Source of the DNA: Bog-950 sp035299425
GTDB taxonomy: Bacteria; Bacteroidota; Bacteroidia; Chitinophagales; LD1
DNA: 64,000 nt
Assembly: GCA_035299425.1 (NCBI GenBank)
Contig: DATGWP010000167.1
Location: forward strand, 1-64,000
Direction of reading: 5' to 3'
Within the stretch, counting starts at the first letter, position 1, and every line of letters starts with the position of its first letter. The notes beneath the pieces are model-generated. The model was given only the letters and a program-made list of their open reading frames with translations. It was not told the DNA's origin and did no database searches. A program made the translations under genes and the position numbers. Positions 53,927 through 62,234 of this stretch are shown here, one piece after another.

Positions 53927-54529
53927 CTAAGGCATCTTCACCTCTGCCAGTTGCATAGTCCAGCCGATATCTAAAAGATAGATAAGCGGAAACTTAAAAG
54001 ATTCCAGCACCTGCACGGTATATTTAATATCGCTGCCACCCTGCAGTTCCCATCCCGGTATGGCTACCAGGTTACCGTTCAGATTAAAATTAAACTCGCC
54101 TATGGTGTTGCTAAGCGCGGTAGTGGTATCGCTGGCACCATTTACCTTTATGTTGGCTGCAGAGGTAGCCGATATATCGTTGAACATTTTTTGGCTTAGA
54201 AACAGGGCTGTTTCTTTATCCAGCTTAGTATCGCCACCGGTAAAATAATTGTTAAGTGCATCTGCTTTGGTTACGGCAGCATTGGTAACACTTACAGTAC
54301 CAGACTGCGGTGTGTTCTCGGTGGTTTTCCAGAAAAAAGAGATTTCTTCTCCCGCCTTTTTTAGCGTAGCTATCAACTGGTATTTTTTGCCACCTGAGTT
54401 TACATCGTACGTGAGTTGTGTTCCGGGCATCATGCTCTTTTCATAAGCTGCCAGGTCTTCAATATTTTGTGCAGGCAATACAAAAGCAAGTAATTGTATG
54501 GCAAATACGAGGCAGGTAGATTTTAGCAT
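53927..54529 (-). CDS. Unknown secreted protein
   Basis: 200 residues from ATG at 54529, which begins a signal peptide (LKSTCLVFAIQLLAFVLPAQ). The frame continues upstream to 54598 without adding a plausible sequence. The mature part is beta-rich (MPGTQLTYDVNSGGKKYQLIATL) with Thr/Asn-rich stretches, no cysteines and no sorting domain. It recalls DUF3108-like periplasmic proteins in the opening TYDV block, but I do not recognise it. It is divergent from the response regulator gene, with 162 nt between their starts. Confidence 0.6.
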   Translation of the reverse strand: MLKSTCLVFAIQLLAFVLPAQNIEDLAAYEKSMMPGTQLTYDVNSGGKKYQLIATLKKAGEEISFFWKTTENTPQSGTVSVTNAAVTKADALNNYFTGGDTKLDKETALFLSQKMFNDISATSAANIKVNGASDTTTALSNTIGEFNFNLNGNLVAIPGWELQGGSDIKYTVQVLESFKFPLIYLLDIGWTMQLAEVKMP

Positions 54530-54636
54530 GGCATATGGGTATTGGTTACCATAAAAGTAAGTATTAAGCCCAAATGCGAAGGAAACTTTGAATAACACAG
54601 ATAACTACCTGTTTCTACTGCTATATTAAAAATGTG

Positions 54637-54658
54637 TTAACCTTGGCTTAACATTGGG
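54637..54658 (+). promoter_or_regulatory. Direct repeat, possible OmpR/PhoB-family binding site
   Basis: TTAACCTTGGC (54637-54647) and TTAACATTGGG (54648-54658) are direct repeats with an 11-bp period, the geometry of OmpR/PhoB-type response-regulator sites (one turn of DNA). It lies 34 nt before the regulator's ATG; a TACCTTCG box (54663-54670) with one mismatch to the -7 consensus follows it. Autoregulation or control of the divergent gene is inferred. Confidence 0.4.
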
Positions 54659-54691
54659 AAGCTACCTTCGCATTAAATAAAAAATGGCAAA

Positions 54692-55372
54692 ATGGACGTA
54701 AATGATTTTAAAGTTTTACTGGTAGATGATGAAACCGATGTGTTGGATTTTATGAAATATAACCTTGAGAAGGAAGGTTTTTGGGTATACACTGCCAGTA
54801 ACGGGATAGAGGCTATACAAATGGCCAAGAAAATGAACCCACACCTGATAATACTGGACCTGATGATGCCCAAAATGGACGGTATAGAAACCTGCCGCGA
54901 ATTGCGTAACCTACCGGAGTTTAAAAACACCATTATCACTTTTCTTACAGCACGCGATGAAGACTATTCGCAGATAGCAGGTTTTGAAGTGGGTGCCGAT
55001 GATTATATAACTAAACCTATTAAACCACGCGTATTTATCAGCCGCATAAAAGCCCTTTTGCGCAGGCTGGAAACCAACGAAACGGCTGGCAAACTGGTAG
55101 TAGGTAATATAGAAATTGACCGCGAGCGCTACCTGGTTATAAAAGATGGCAATGAAATTTCGCTGCCACGCAAAGAGTTTGAACTGCTAAACCTGCTTAT
55201 AAGCAAACCAGGCCGTGTTTTTAAGCGTGAAGAGATATTAAGCAAAGTGTGGGGCAACGATACTATTGTAGGCGACAGAACCATTGATGTACACATACGT
55301 AAGCTCCGCGAAAAAATAGGTGACGACTACTTTAAAACCATCAAGGGTATTGGGTATAAATTTGATGCCTAA
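54692..55372 (+). CDS. OmpR-family response regulator
   Basis: 226 residues. The receiver domain has VLLVDDETDVLDFM with the acidic pair, the phospho-acceptor Asp in LIILDLMMPKMDG (about residue 54), the Thr in FLTARDE and the Lys in YITKPIKP. The winged-helix DNA-binding domain carries PRKEFELLNLLISKPGRVFKREEIL and the recognition helix region TIDVHIRKLREKIG. No histidine kinase gene is in the window, so the partner is elsewhere. Transcriptional regulator of unknown targets. Confidence 0.93.
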   Translation: MDVNDFKVLLVDDETDVLDFMKYNLEKEGFWVYTASNGIEAIQMAKKMNPHLIILDLMMPKMDGIETCRELRNLPEFKNTIITFLTARDEDYSQIAGFEVGADDYITKPIKPRVFISRIKALLRRLETNETAGKLVVGNIEIDRERYLVIKDGNEISLPRKEFELLNLLISKPGRVFKREEILSKVWGNDTIVGDRTIDVHIRKLREKIGDDYFKTIKGIGYKFDA

Positions 55373-55387
55373 TCACAGCTTTCTGGT

Positions 55388-55885
55388 CTACTTCTCTACC
55401 AGCGCTATATCTTCTTCTTTGTAGAACTTTCTTTCTGCCCAGTTAAACCGCTCCCAGTAAAGGTTTTCATCCATAGCAAACTTGCCGGTTAGAGAATCTG
55501 CAACTATTCTTTCTTCGTCAGAAAAAGCGTCAGATTTAACCGACTGCAAAAAAGGGCCGTGTTCTTTTTCAAGTGTCTTTTTGTAAAAGGTTAATAGCTC
55601 TTTGGAGTATACTTGTAAGGTGGTATCGCCTTCAAAATCTTTCATCTCCTCTATTTTGACCAGAGTTTCGTTAACCATGGTTAAATACTTCTGTTGCGAC
55701 TGCAAGGCGCGGTTTTTTTCGTAACTCTGCAACGCATCACCATATTCCAGCGAGTTGTCTATCACAGCCTGCACCTTTTGCAAGATGGTATCACGGTACT
55801 CTTTGGCACGTTTTTCCTTCAAATGGCAGCTACTGAGCGCTAATGTTAACAAACAGGCAGAAAAAAGGACAGCTATAGCTCTCAT
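55388..55885 (-). CDS. Putative lipoprotein
   Basis: 165 residues from ATG at 55885; a TTG at 55906 adds seven residues. The start MRAIAVLFSACLLTLALSSC holds a lipobox (LSSC) near residue 20. The mature part is highly charged and helical (KEKRAKEYRDTILQKVQAV), probably coiled coil. No family recognised. It is convergent with the regulator gene (15-nt gap) and divergent from the tandem protease-like genes. Confidence 0.7.
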   Translation of the reverse strand: MRAIAVLFSACLLTLALSSCHLKEKRAKEYRDTILQKVQAVIDNSLEYGDALQSYEKNRALQSQQKYLTMVNETLVKIEEMKDFEGDTTLQVYSKELLTFYKKTLEKEHGPFLQSVKSDAFSDEERIVADSLTGKFAMDENLYWERFNWAERKFYKEEDIALVEK

Positions 55886-55976
55886 GTTAAATGTTTTAGG
55901 GTTCAAAATACCTTTTTGAAATTGTTACGTATAATATTTACTACCTTAAGTATAGTCAAATCTACCGAATATAAAA

Positions 55977-58900
55977 TTGCTGTGGTTTAGAAAAATATCG
56001 CTTCTGTGCATGGTATTGCTGGCAAGTGCTGGTGCCAGAGCTTCCGCCCATTGGGAGGGTGATTCTGCAACTGACCTGTATGAATCTGAAAAAAACATCC
56101 TGCTACAGCGTATAAATTTTGAAAAAAGCCGTATTGCAAATGATTACCGCAGTGCCGACAGTCGCCTTTTTGTGCTGGTAGATAGCCTGACCCAATTTAT
56201 ACAAGAACAAAATGTAATAGCTGCCAGGCGCAACCTTTACCTTACCCGGCTACAGGTATTTCTTTCCAATATCAACCGCTATTACTCCGATAGCTATCTC
56301 AAGTCGGGTACTTACCTGGCTGTACTTAGCTATTACCCCCTTATGATAGAGTGGGACCAACAGGATGAGCTGCAGCGGAATATAAAACGGTACTCTGCCT
56401 TTTCGATAAAGGCAGTACGCCTTATACCGAGCGATACAATTGCCGAAGACTTTTTGACAGATTACCTAAAAGATCATCCTGACGACATTTTTCGATACAC
56501 TGAGGAGTTTGATGATCGGCGTTTTGCTTTGCGCATGCTAGAGAAAGCCACCAAGCTTTCTCCCGAATCGGCAAAGCGCTATTATACCAGCCCCGGCCCT
56601 GTAAATAACCTGCTACGCCAAAGCAAAGATTTATTTGTGCGTAAATCGTTTGAAATTTATGCCCGCTTTGGCCAAAAATCGCGGGCGTACCTGCTGCTTG
56701 ATAAAATTGTGAGCGGTAATATGAGTGTAGAGACAGCCGACTCTATTGGCAACAAGCCCGACCAATTGTTTCGTATGCTGGTGCAGATGTCGATGCAGTA
56801 CGAAAGCAACGTTACGTTCTCCATCTACAGATATTTGAATACCTACAGTGTAGATGCTATGCGTAAAATAAACCAGGATGCGCTGAATGCCGCTTACTCG
56901 TTTGAATCGTTTAAAAACCGCAGCCCCGAAGAAATGTTTGTGCTGCTTAGCTATGGCTATAAAGAAACCACAGCCAAAAACTTTCAGGTATTGCTGGATA
57001 TTTTAAAGAAAAAATCTACCGATATACCTATCAGCAGCGTAATGATAACCTCGCTGGACAAACAAAAACTGAAAGACCTTATCATCCATTGTGATAAGAA
57101 CATGATGCTGGATAAAATACTGGGATTGGTAGATGATGAAAAGAAAGATTACTTGCTGGCCCTATCATCGCTTGAAGAAAAAGAAAACCTATTTCCCCCA
57201 TTCCGCACTTTTGCTAAAGATAACCCTCTTACCAATAATGAGCCCGAAGACCGGGCAATTAATGAAATGGCAAAAGTTCCACCATCAAAGCCCGTTTCGC
57301 CCGATACTACCGATGATGATACCCCTATTGCACGGCCCGAAAAAATGAAAGAATGGGTGGAGCCTAAAAAAATACAGGCTGTATCGGGCAGTTCGCCGGC
57401 TGCACCGGTGGCTGTTACATCGGCGGAGGAGTCGGCGGATATTGTGGCTGTTCCTGTTCCCGAACCAGAGCCTGCGCCGGAGCCGGTAAATATCATACTG
57501 GACGACCGTACACGAACCATTATTGCGCTGAAGAAAAACATATTAAATACACTTCATAATTTCCCTTCATTTATAGAGAAGGATTATTGCGAAGAGATAT
57601 TAACCTATGCTGCGCAGAAAGAGCCCGACGAGCTTTTTAAAAAAATAGACAGCTATAAGCACAAACGTTTCAGCCTTAAGATTCTGGAACTGTGTGCCAT
57701 TAATGCACCCTTATCGGTAAAGCGATATTTGTATAACAACACCCACCCCGTAAACTATATACTGCAATACAGCAAAAACACGCTGGTTAAAAAGATACTT
57801 GAAATAAATCCTCAACTAGGTTATCACAGCAAGCCTCTTTTGTTGCTGGATGAAATTGTAAAAAACGGCATGTCTCCCCAGGAAGCAATTTACATCAGCA
57901 ATGACCCCAACAAGTTGTTTAGCGCTATGGCCAAAATCATTTCGCGGTCAGACTACGTAGGTGGCTATAGCATAAACCGGGAAATGCGCGATTACAGCTT
58001 GCGCTTTATACGCGAGATAAATGATAAGATTGCTACCGGTGGCACGCAACCCTTTTATTCAGTAGAAGGTTTTGGCAGCGCCGAATTGTATTTCCTTATG
58101 CTCTACGGAAGGGATGAAGTATTTACATCTACTTTTAATGGTTTGTTTAACCGGTTTATGCAAAAGCTGCCCAACAACGATGGAGATGATTTTTTGCGCT
58201 CGGTTAACCATAACCAATTCCGCGATTTTATTTCGCTGTGCTCCAACTTTGGCACCATAAAAGATTTTCTCGCCAAATTCTCACCACAGGCAAAAAATGA
58301 TTTATTCCTGGCTTACACCTCTAACCTGGAAAAACAACAGGATAATTTATCGGGTATAATTCTAATCGCCGAATCATTATCCAACATTAATGACAACCAA
58401 CTGCTCACCTTACTTCAATCAAATATTAAAAGCGAGTACGACCGCGTAAGGCGCGATAGCAACCAGGTAGGCATATCTATTTACGGCGTACTGTCCAGCA
58501 TGATATCGGGCAATGCCAAAACAGAAACGAGTTGGTATAAAACGGTTTCAAGGCAGTTTAAAATATCCCCGGTAGCTTCACTGGCATCTACGGCCTTGTT
58601 TAATAATAGCGGCACCTGTATAGAGCAGATGTATTTTTATAATGACGATGATGGGCGCAGCTCTTATATTAACTTTATAAATACCTATAAAAATCAAAGT
58701 GCCTGGGTGGTAGAAGACCGCAATAGTTATGTGCGCATTTATTCGCAACAAGGCAAGCTGGTAGAAATATTTGCCAATAAACCCGAATTTGAAGAAAACG
58801 GCATAAGCGCTATAGATGCCTACTTTAAAGAGAAGAACTATACTCCCACGGTTATTGTACACCGGGGCCACAGCTTTCATACAGAATCTACTCTTGAAAA

Positions 58901-59213
58901 AGTACCTTCATCGGCCCGGCTAATATTTGTAGGCTCGTGCGGCGGCTTTTACAAACTACCTATTGCGTTGGAAAATGCTCCTGAAGCGCATATTATTTCT
59001 ACCAAACAAATTGGCACAAAAACAGTTAACGACGCTATGATTTACTCGCTGAATGAGAACATTCGCAATGGTAAGGATATAGTGTGGAATGACTTTTGGG
59101 ATAAAATGCGCGATAAGCTTAGCAGCAACCAGTATTTTGGTGATTACATACCCCCTAACAAAAACCTGGGCGCAATATTTATAAGAGCGTACTATAAAAT
59201 ACTTGGTGTGTAA
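55977..59213 (+). CDS. Secreted protein with two copies of a helical module and a caspase-like His/Cys C-terminal domain
   Basis: 1078 residues from TTG 55977; the only nearby ATG (56010) would remove the signal peptide (WFRKISLLCMVLLASAGARA). A helical module runs about residues 157-394 and again 532-786, joined by a Pro/Glu-rich linker (about 430-510). The C-terminal domain (about 870-1078) begins with a MYFYNDDDG block. It contains IVHRGHSFH with H965 and FVGSCGGF with C988, 23 residues apart, and then IISTKQIGTKTVNDAM. The strand-helix-strand setting with His after one strand and Cys after the next recalls clan CD peptidases (caspase, gingipain, CHAT). This assignment is by pattern only. 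The paralogous gene follows without a gap. Confidence 0.75.
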   Translation: MLWFRKISLLCMVLLASAGARASAHWEGDSATDLYESEKNILLQRINFEKSRIANDYRSADSRLFVLVDSLTQFIQEQNVIAARRNLYLTRLQVFLSNINRYYSDSYLKSGTYLAVLSYYPLMIEWDQQDELQRNIKRYSAFSIKAVRLIPSDTIAEDFLTDYLKDHPDDIFRYTEEFDDRRFALRMLEKATKLSPESAKRYYTSPGPVNNLLRQSKDLFVRKSFEIYARFGQKSRAYLLLDKIVSGNMSVETADSIGNKPDQLFRMLVQMSMQYESNVTFSIYRYLNTYSVDAMRKINQDALNAAYSFESFKNRSPEEMFVLLSYGYKETTAKNFQVLLDILKKKSTDIPISSVMITSLDKQKLKDLIIHCDKNMMLDKILGLVDDEKKDYLLALSSLEEKENLFPPFRTFAKDNPLTNNEPEDRAINEMAKVPPSKPVSPDTTDDDTPIARPEKMKEWVEPKKIQAVSGSSPAAPVAVTSAEESADIVAVPVPEPEPAPEPVNIILDDRTRTIIALKKNILNTLHNFPSFIEKDYCEEILTYAAQKEPDELFKKIDSYKHKRFSLKILELCAINAPLSVKRYLYNNTHPVNYILQYSKNTLVKKILEINPQLGYHSKPLLLLDEIVKNGMSPQEAIYISNDPNKLFSAMAKIISRSDYVGGYSINREMRDYSLRFIREINDKIATGGTQPFYSVEGFGSAELYFLMLYGRDEVFTSTFNGLFNRFMQKLPNNDGDDFLRSVNHNQFRDFISLCSNFGTIKDFLAKFSPQAKNDLFLAYTSNLEKQQDNLSGIILIAESLSNINDNQLLTLLQSNIKSEYDRVRRDSNQVGISIYGVLSSMISGNAKTETSWYKTVSRQFKISPVASLASTALFNNSGTCIEQMYFYNDDDGRSSYINFINTYKNQSAWVVEDRNSYVRIYSQQGKLVEIFANKPEFEENGISAIDAYFKEKNYTPTVIVHRGHSFHTESTLEKVPSSARLIFVGSCGGFYKLPIALENAPEAHIISTKQIGTKTVNDAMIYSLNENIRNGKDIVWNDFWDKMRDKLSSNQYFGDYIPPNKNLGAIFIRAYYKILGV

Positions 59214-61379
59214 ATGAAGAAGTTGAACCCACAGATGACTATTAACCTGGCGCTTAAGGCTTTGAATACCGCCAGCAGATTGCTGCTATTGCCGGTGTTG
59301 CTGCTTTGGTTTGCCACAGCAGTTTACGCATCGCCAAAAGATTCTACCGTTAGCAACATTAAGAAAGCTGATTACTACATAGATGATTACCAGGATAAAA
59401 TTGACCTGTTTGACGATGTACGTGATGGTAAAGTTGATTTAGGCGACAGCGCCCTTACAGCCTATGCAGGTAGGGTTTATTTTAAAATGATAGATTCTAT
59501 TCAGAGGCTGGTTGAGCACCCTAAATTTGAAGAAGCACGCAGAAAGCCTATACGCGAGACTGTGTATTTGCAAATGCGCCGCATTAACAGCCGTACCATT
59601 TTTAATGTAAAACGTTTTGATGCTATTTTCAGATTTATGCAAGGCGAGCTAAATGCCATACACCAAAACAAACTGAATAATTACCTGCAATCAAATATCC
59701 GGATGTCGTTCAATACGCTGGGTATTTTTAAAAATGAAAGCTGTGCCGATTCATTCCTGGTATTTGCGGCACAATACCGGCCCGATCTTGTGTTTAGCAG
59801 CTTTGAGTTATATTCATCCAAGCCTTATGCTTTGCATGTATTAGAAGAGGCTACTAAGATTGACCCGGTAAAAGTTAAACGCTACTTTAACCCCAAAGAT
59901 GAAATTTATAAGGCTTTGCTTACCAGTAACGATACTGCCGTAAAAGTTATACTGCGGATAAAAGACAAGTACAGCCGAAAGTCGAATGCCTTTACCCTGA
60001 TAGATGATATTGTCCACGGCTATACTACTATAGAAAAAGCCGACGCTACAGGCAACAACCCGCAAAAATACCTGCGTGCTATGCTAACCATAAGGGCCCG
60101 TAAAAACCCGCTGGCAGCGCGTTCGTTAGAAGACGAATTACAGATATATGCCCTTAAATTTGTGCGCGTAATAAACGACCTGCATAACGAAAAAGATGAG
60201 GTTCGGTTTGCAAGCATAGAAGATTTTAGCGCCCAGGAGATGTATACCCTGATGGTGTACAGCGAGGAGGAAATTTTTACCTCCACCTTCAACGGTTTGT
60301 TTAACCGCATGATGGTAAAGATGGGCGATCAAAGCGGCTTCGATTTTTTGAAAAGTGTTGGCGATAATAAGTTCCGGACGTTTATTAAAATGTGTGCCGG
60401 CTTTGGCAAACTGGGCGAATTTTTAGGCACTATGAGCCAGCTGCACCAGCAAATGCTGATGGTAAAGTTTGCTACCGGGCTTGAACAGTACAACGATCTT
60501 TCGCAGGCGGTGGAGGTGGCCGACGCTTTTGGCAGCATTACCGACTCACTGGTATTGCGTATACTGCGGGGCACTATTAAATACGAATATGTACGCCTGA
60601 ATGCAAAGCATGACCACCGTGGCATGGCATTATATGGCCTCTTCTCTAATCTGTTTGTAGATAAAAATGTAAACAGTTCGAGTTGGTTTTCGTCGGTTTC
60701 TAAACAATATGCTTTACCCGCATTCGACCGTATTAAAAACGAAAAGCTATTTGCACACGACAGCATAAACCGCTGGCAGATATATTTTTATGATGATGAA
60801 GATGGGGAAGCATCTTTTGCCGCCTTCCGCAAAACATTTACCGACTCCAACTGGGCTGTAATAGACTCGGGTAAATACATTATTATAAAATCGAAAAAGG
60901 GCATGGCCGTAAATATTTACGCCAACAAACCTAAAGATGAATATGAGGGCCAGGCCGAGGTAGAAAAAGTGTTTGCCGATAATTTTTATGAGCCGAACGT
61001 GCTCGTACACCGCGGCCATAGCTACTACGCTCCTAAAACAATTGATAAGATAAAAGATGAAACGCAGATTTTTGTACTAGGCTCGTGCGGCGGTTATCAT
61101 AGCATTTCGACCATTATCGAAAAATCGTCGGAGGCCAGCATTATATCCAGCAAGCAGATAGGTACTATGTTTGTAAACAATCCCATGCTGAAGCTAATGG
61201 CAGGCTATATAAATAAAGGAGAGGATGTAGAGTGGCAAAAGCTGTGGGATGATTTGGAAGTAAGCGTCAAAAGCAATCCTAAAGCATACGAACGTTTTCT
61301 TGATTACATACCGCCGCATAAAAATCTGGGGGCTATATTTATAAAGACTTATAACCGCATGATAGAGCAGCAAAACTAG
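59214..61379 (+). CDS. Paralogue of the 55977 gene with one helical module and the same His/Cys domain
   Basis: 721 residues. The signal peptide has a long N-region and the core LLLLPVLLLWFATAVYA; ATG at residue 8 is an alternative start. The single helical module (about residues 177-425) aligns with both modules of the 1078-residue protein and shares blocks such as FTSTFNGLFNRMM. The C-terminal domain (about 530-721) has QIYFYDDEDG, LVHRGHSYY with H602, FVLGSCGGYHS with C625 at the same 23-residue spacing, and IISSKQIGTMFVNN. It starts directly after the previous stop codon, so the two are surely co-transcribed. Predicted secreted peptidase or peptidase-like protein; no described family recognised. 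Confidence 0.78.
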   Translation: MKKLNPQMTINLALKALNTASRLLLLPVLLLWFATAVYASPKDSTVSNIKKADYYIDDYQDKIDLFDDVRDGKVDLGDSALTAYAGRVYFKMIDSIQRLVEHPKFEEARRKPIRETVYLQMRRINSRTIFNVKRFDAIFRFMQGELNAIHQNKLNNYLQSNIRMSFNTLGIFKNESCADSFLVFAAQYRPDLVFSSFELYSSKPYALHVLEEATKIDPVKVKRYFNPKDEIYKALLTSNDTAVKVILRIKDKYSRKSNAFTLIDDIVHGYTTIEKADATGNNPQKYLRAMLTIRARKNPLAARSLEDELQIYALKFVRVINDLHNEKDEVRFASIEDFSAQEMYTLMVYSEEEIFTSTFNGLFNRMMVKMGDQSGFDFLKSVGDNKFRTFIKMCAGFGKLGEFLGTMSQLHQQMLMVKFATGLEQYNDLSQAVEVADAFGSITDSLVLRILRGTIKYEYVRLNAKHDHRGMALYGLFSNLFVDKNVNSSSWFSSVSKQYALPAFDRIKNEKLFAHDSINRWQIYFYDDEDGEASFAAFRKTFTDSNWAVIDSGKYIIIKSKKGMAVNIYANKPKDEYEGQAEVEKVFADNFYEPNVLVHRGHSYYAPKTIDKIKDETQIFVLGSCGGYHSISTIIEKSSEASIISSKQIGTMFVNNPMLKLMAGYINKGEDVEWQKLWDDLEVSVKSNPKAYERFLDYIPPHKNLGAIFIKTYNRMIEQQN

Positions 61380-61447
61380 CCCGGGCACAAATCCGGCACT
61401 GCTTGCTATACATATTTAGCACCGGCACATAACCATTAAAAAAACAT

Positions 61448-62137
61448 ATGGCATCAGTTGTTATAAAAAAGGAAACGCTACGTTTTTTACAATCCCTTAG
61501 CAAGAACAACAACCGCGAATGGTTTGCTGCGCATAAAAACAACTATACCACTGCGCACGAAAACATGATTGCATTTGCCCATGCCCTGTTACTGCAAATG
61601 GAAAAACACGATAAGATTGAAACGCCATCGGGCCGGCAAAGCCTGCACCGTATATACCGCGATATACGCTTTAGCAAAGATAAAACACCTTATAACACCC
61701 ACTGGGGTGGCGGGTTTATGCGCGCTACTAAACTACTGCGCGGCAGCTATTACTTCCATATAGAGCCGGGCCGGTCATTTATATCGGGTGGGTTTTGGGG
61801 GCCTAATGCTGAGGATATGAAACGCATACGAGAAGATATAGACACCAACCACGATGCATGGCGCAAACTGCTTAATAGCAAAACACTTCAACAAACATTT
61901 GGTGTCTTAAACGGAGCACAGCTAAGCAGCGCCCCACGTGGCTATGCAAAAGACCACCCGGCTATAGATTTACTGCGCTACAAACAGTTCAGACTAGTGC
62001 ATACATTTACTGATGAAGATGTGCTTAGCCCGGGTTTTATAAGCATGGTAAACGATACGTTTAAAAAAATGCGCCCTTTTCTTAACCACATGAGCGAGGT
62101 GCTTACTACCGATGCCAATGGGGAATTGCTGGTGTAA
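61448..62137 (+). CDS. DUF2461-family protein
   Basis: 229 residues, the usual length. RFLQSLSKNNNREWFAAHKNNY is the family's N-terminal signature, RIYRDIRFSKDKTPYNTHWGGGF the central one and YYFHIEPGRSFISGGFWGP the third; all three are found in DUF2461/TIGR02453 proteins. The biochemical role is unknown. It is on the same strand as the tandem paralogues, 68 nt downstream. Confidence 0.9.
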   Translation: MASVVIKKETLRFLQSLSKNNNREWFAAHKNNYTTAHENMIAFAHALLLQMEKHDKIETPSGRQSLHRIYRDIRFSKDKTPYNTHWGGGFMRATKLLRGSYYFHIEPGRSFISGGFWGPNAEDMKRIREDIDTNHDAWRKLLNSKTLQQTFGVLNGAQLSSAPRGYAKDHPAIDLLRYKQFRLVHTFTDEDVLSPGFISMVNDTFKKMRPFLNHMSEVLTTDANGELLV

Positions 62138-62182
62138 TTAAAACCATCAGTCCATACTATCCAAAAGCAAACATAGGATGAC

Positions 62183-62212
62183 AAAAAAGCCCCGCTGTTT
62201 CCAGCGGGGCTT
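62183..62212 (-). terminator. Terminator for the OmpA-family gene
   Basis: An 11-bp perfect stem (AAGCCCCGCTG at 62187-62197 and its complement at 62202-62212) with a 4-nt loop. On the minus strand it is followed by six T residues, so it ends the OmpA-family transcript. It may also stop plus-strand transcription from the DUF2461 gene. Confidence 0.85.
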
Positions 62213-62234
62213 ATGCTTAGTTTAAGTGGTGTTA

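Noticed and set aside
57149..57541. Minus-strand Ser/Gly-rich frame inside the 1078-residue protein gene
   Set aside because: It is the complement of the Pro/Glu-rich linker and only reflects that composition.
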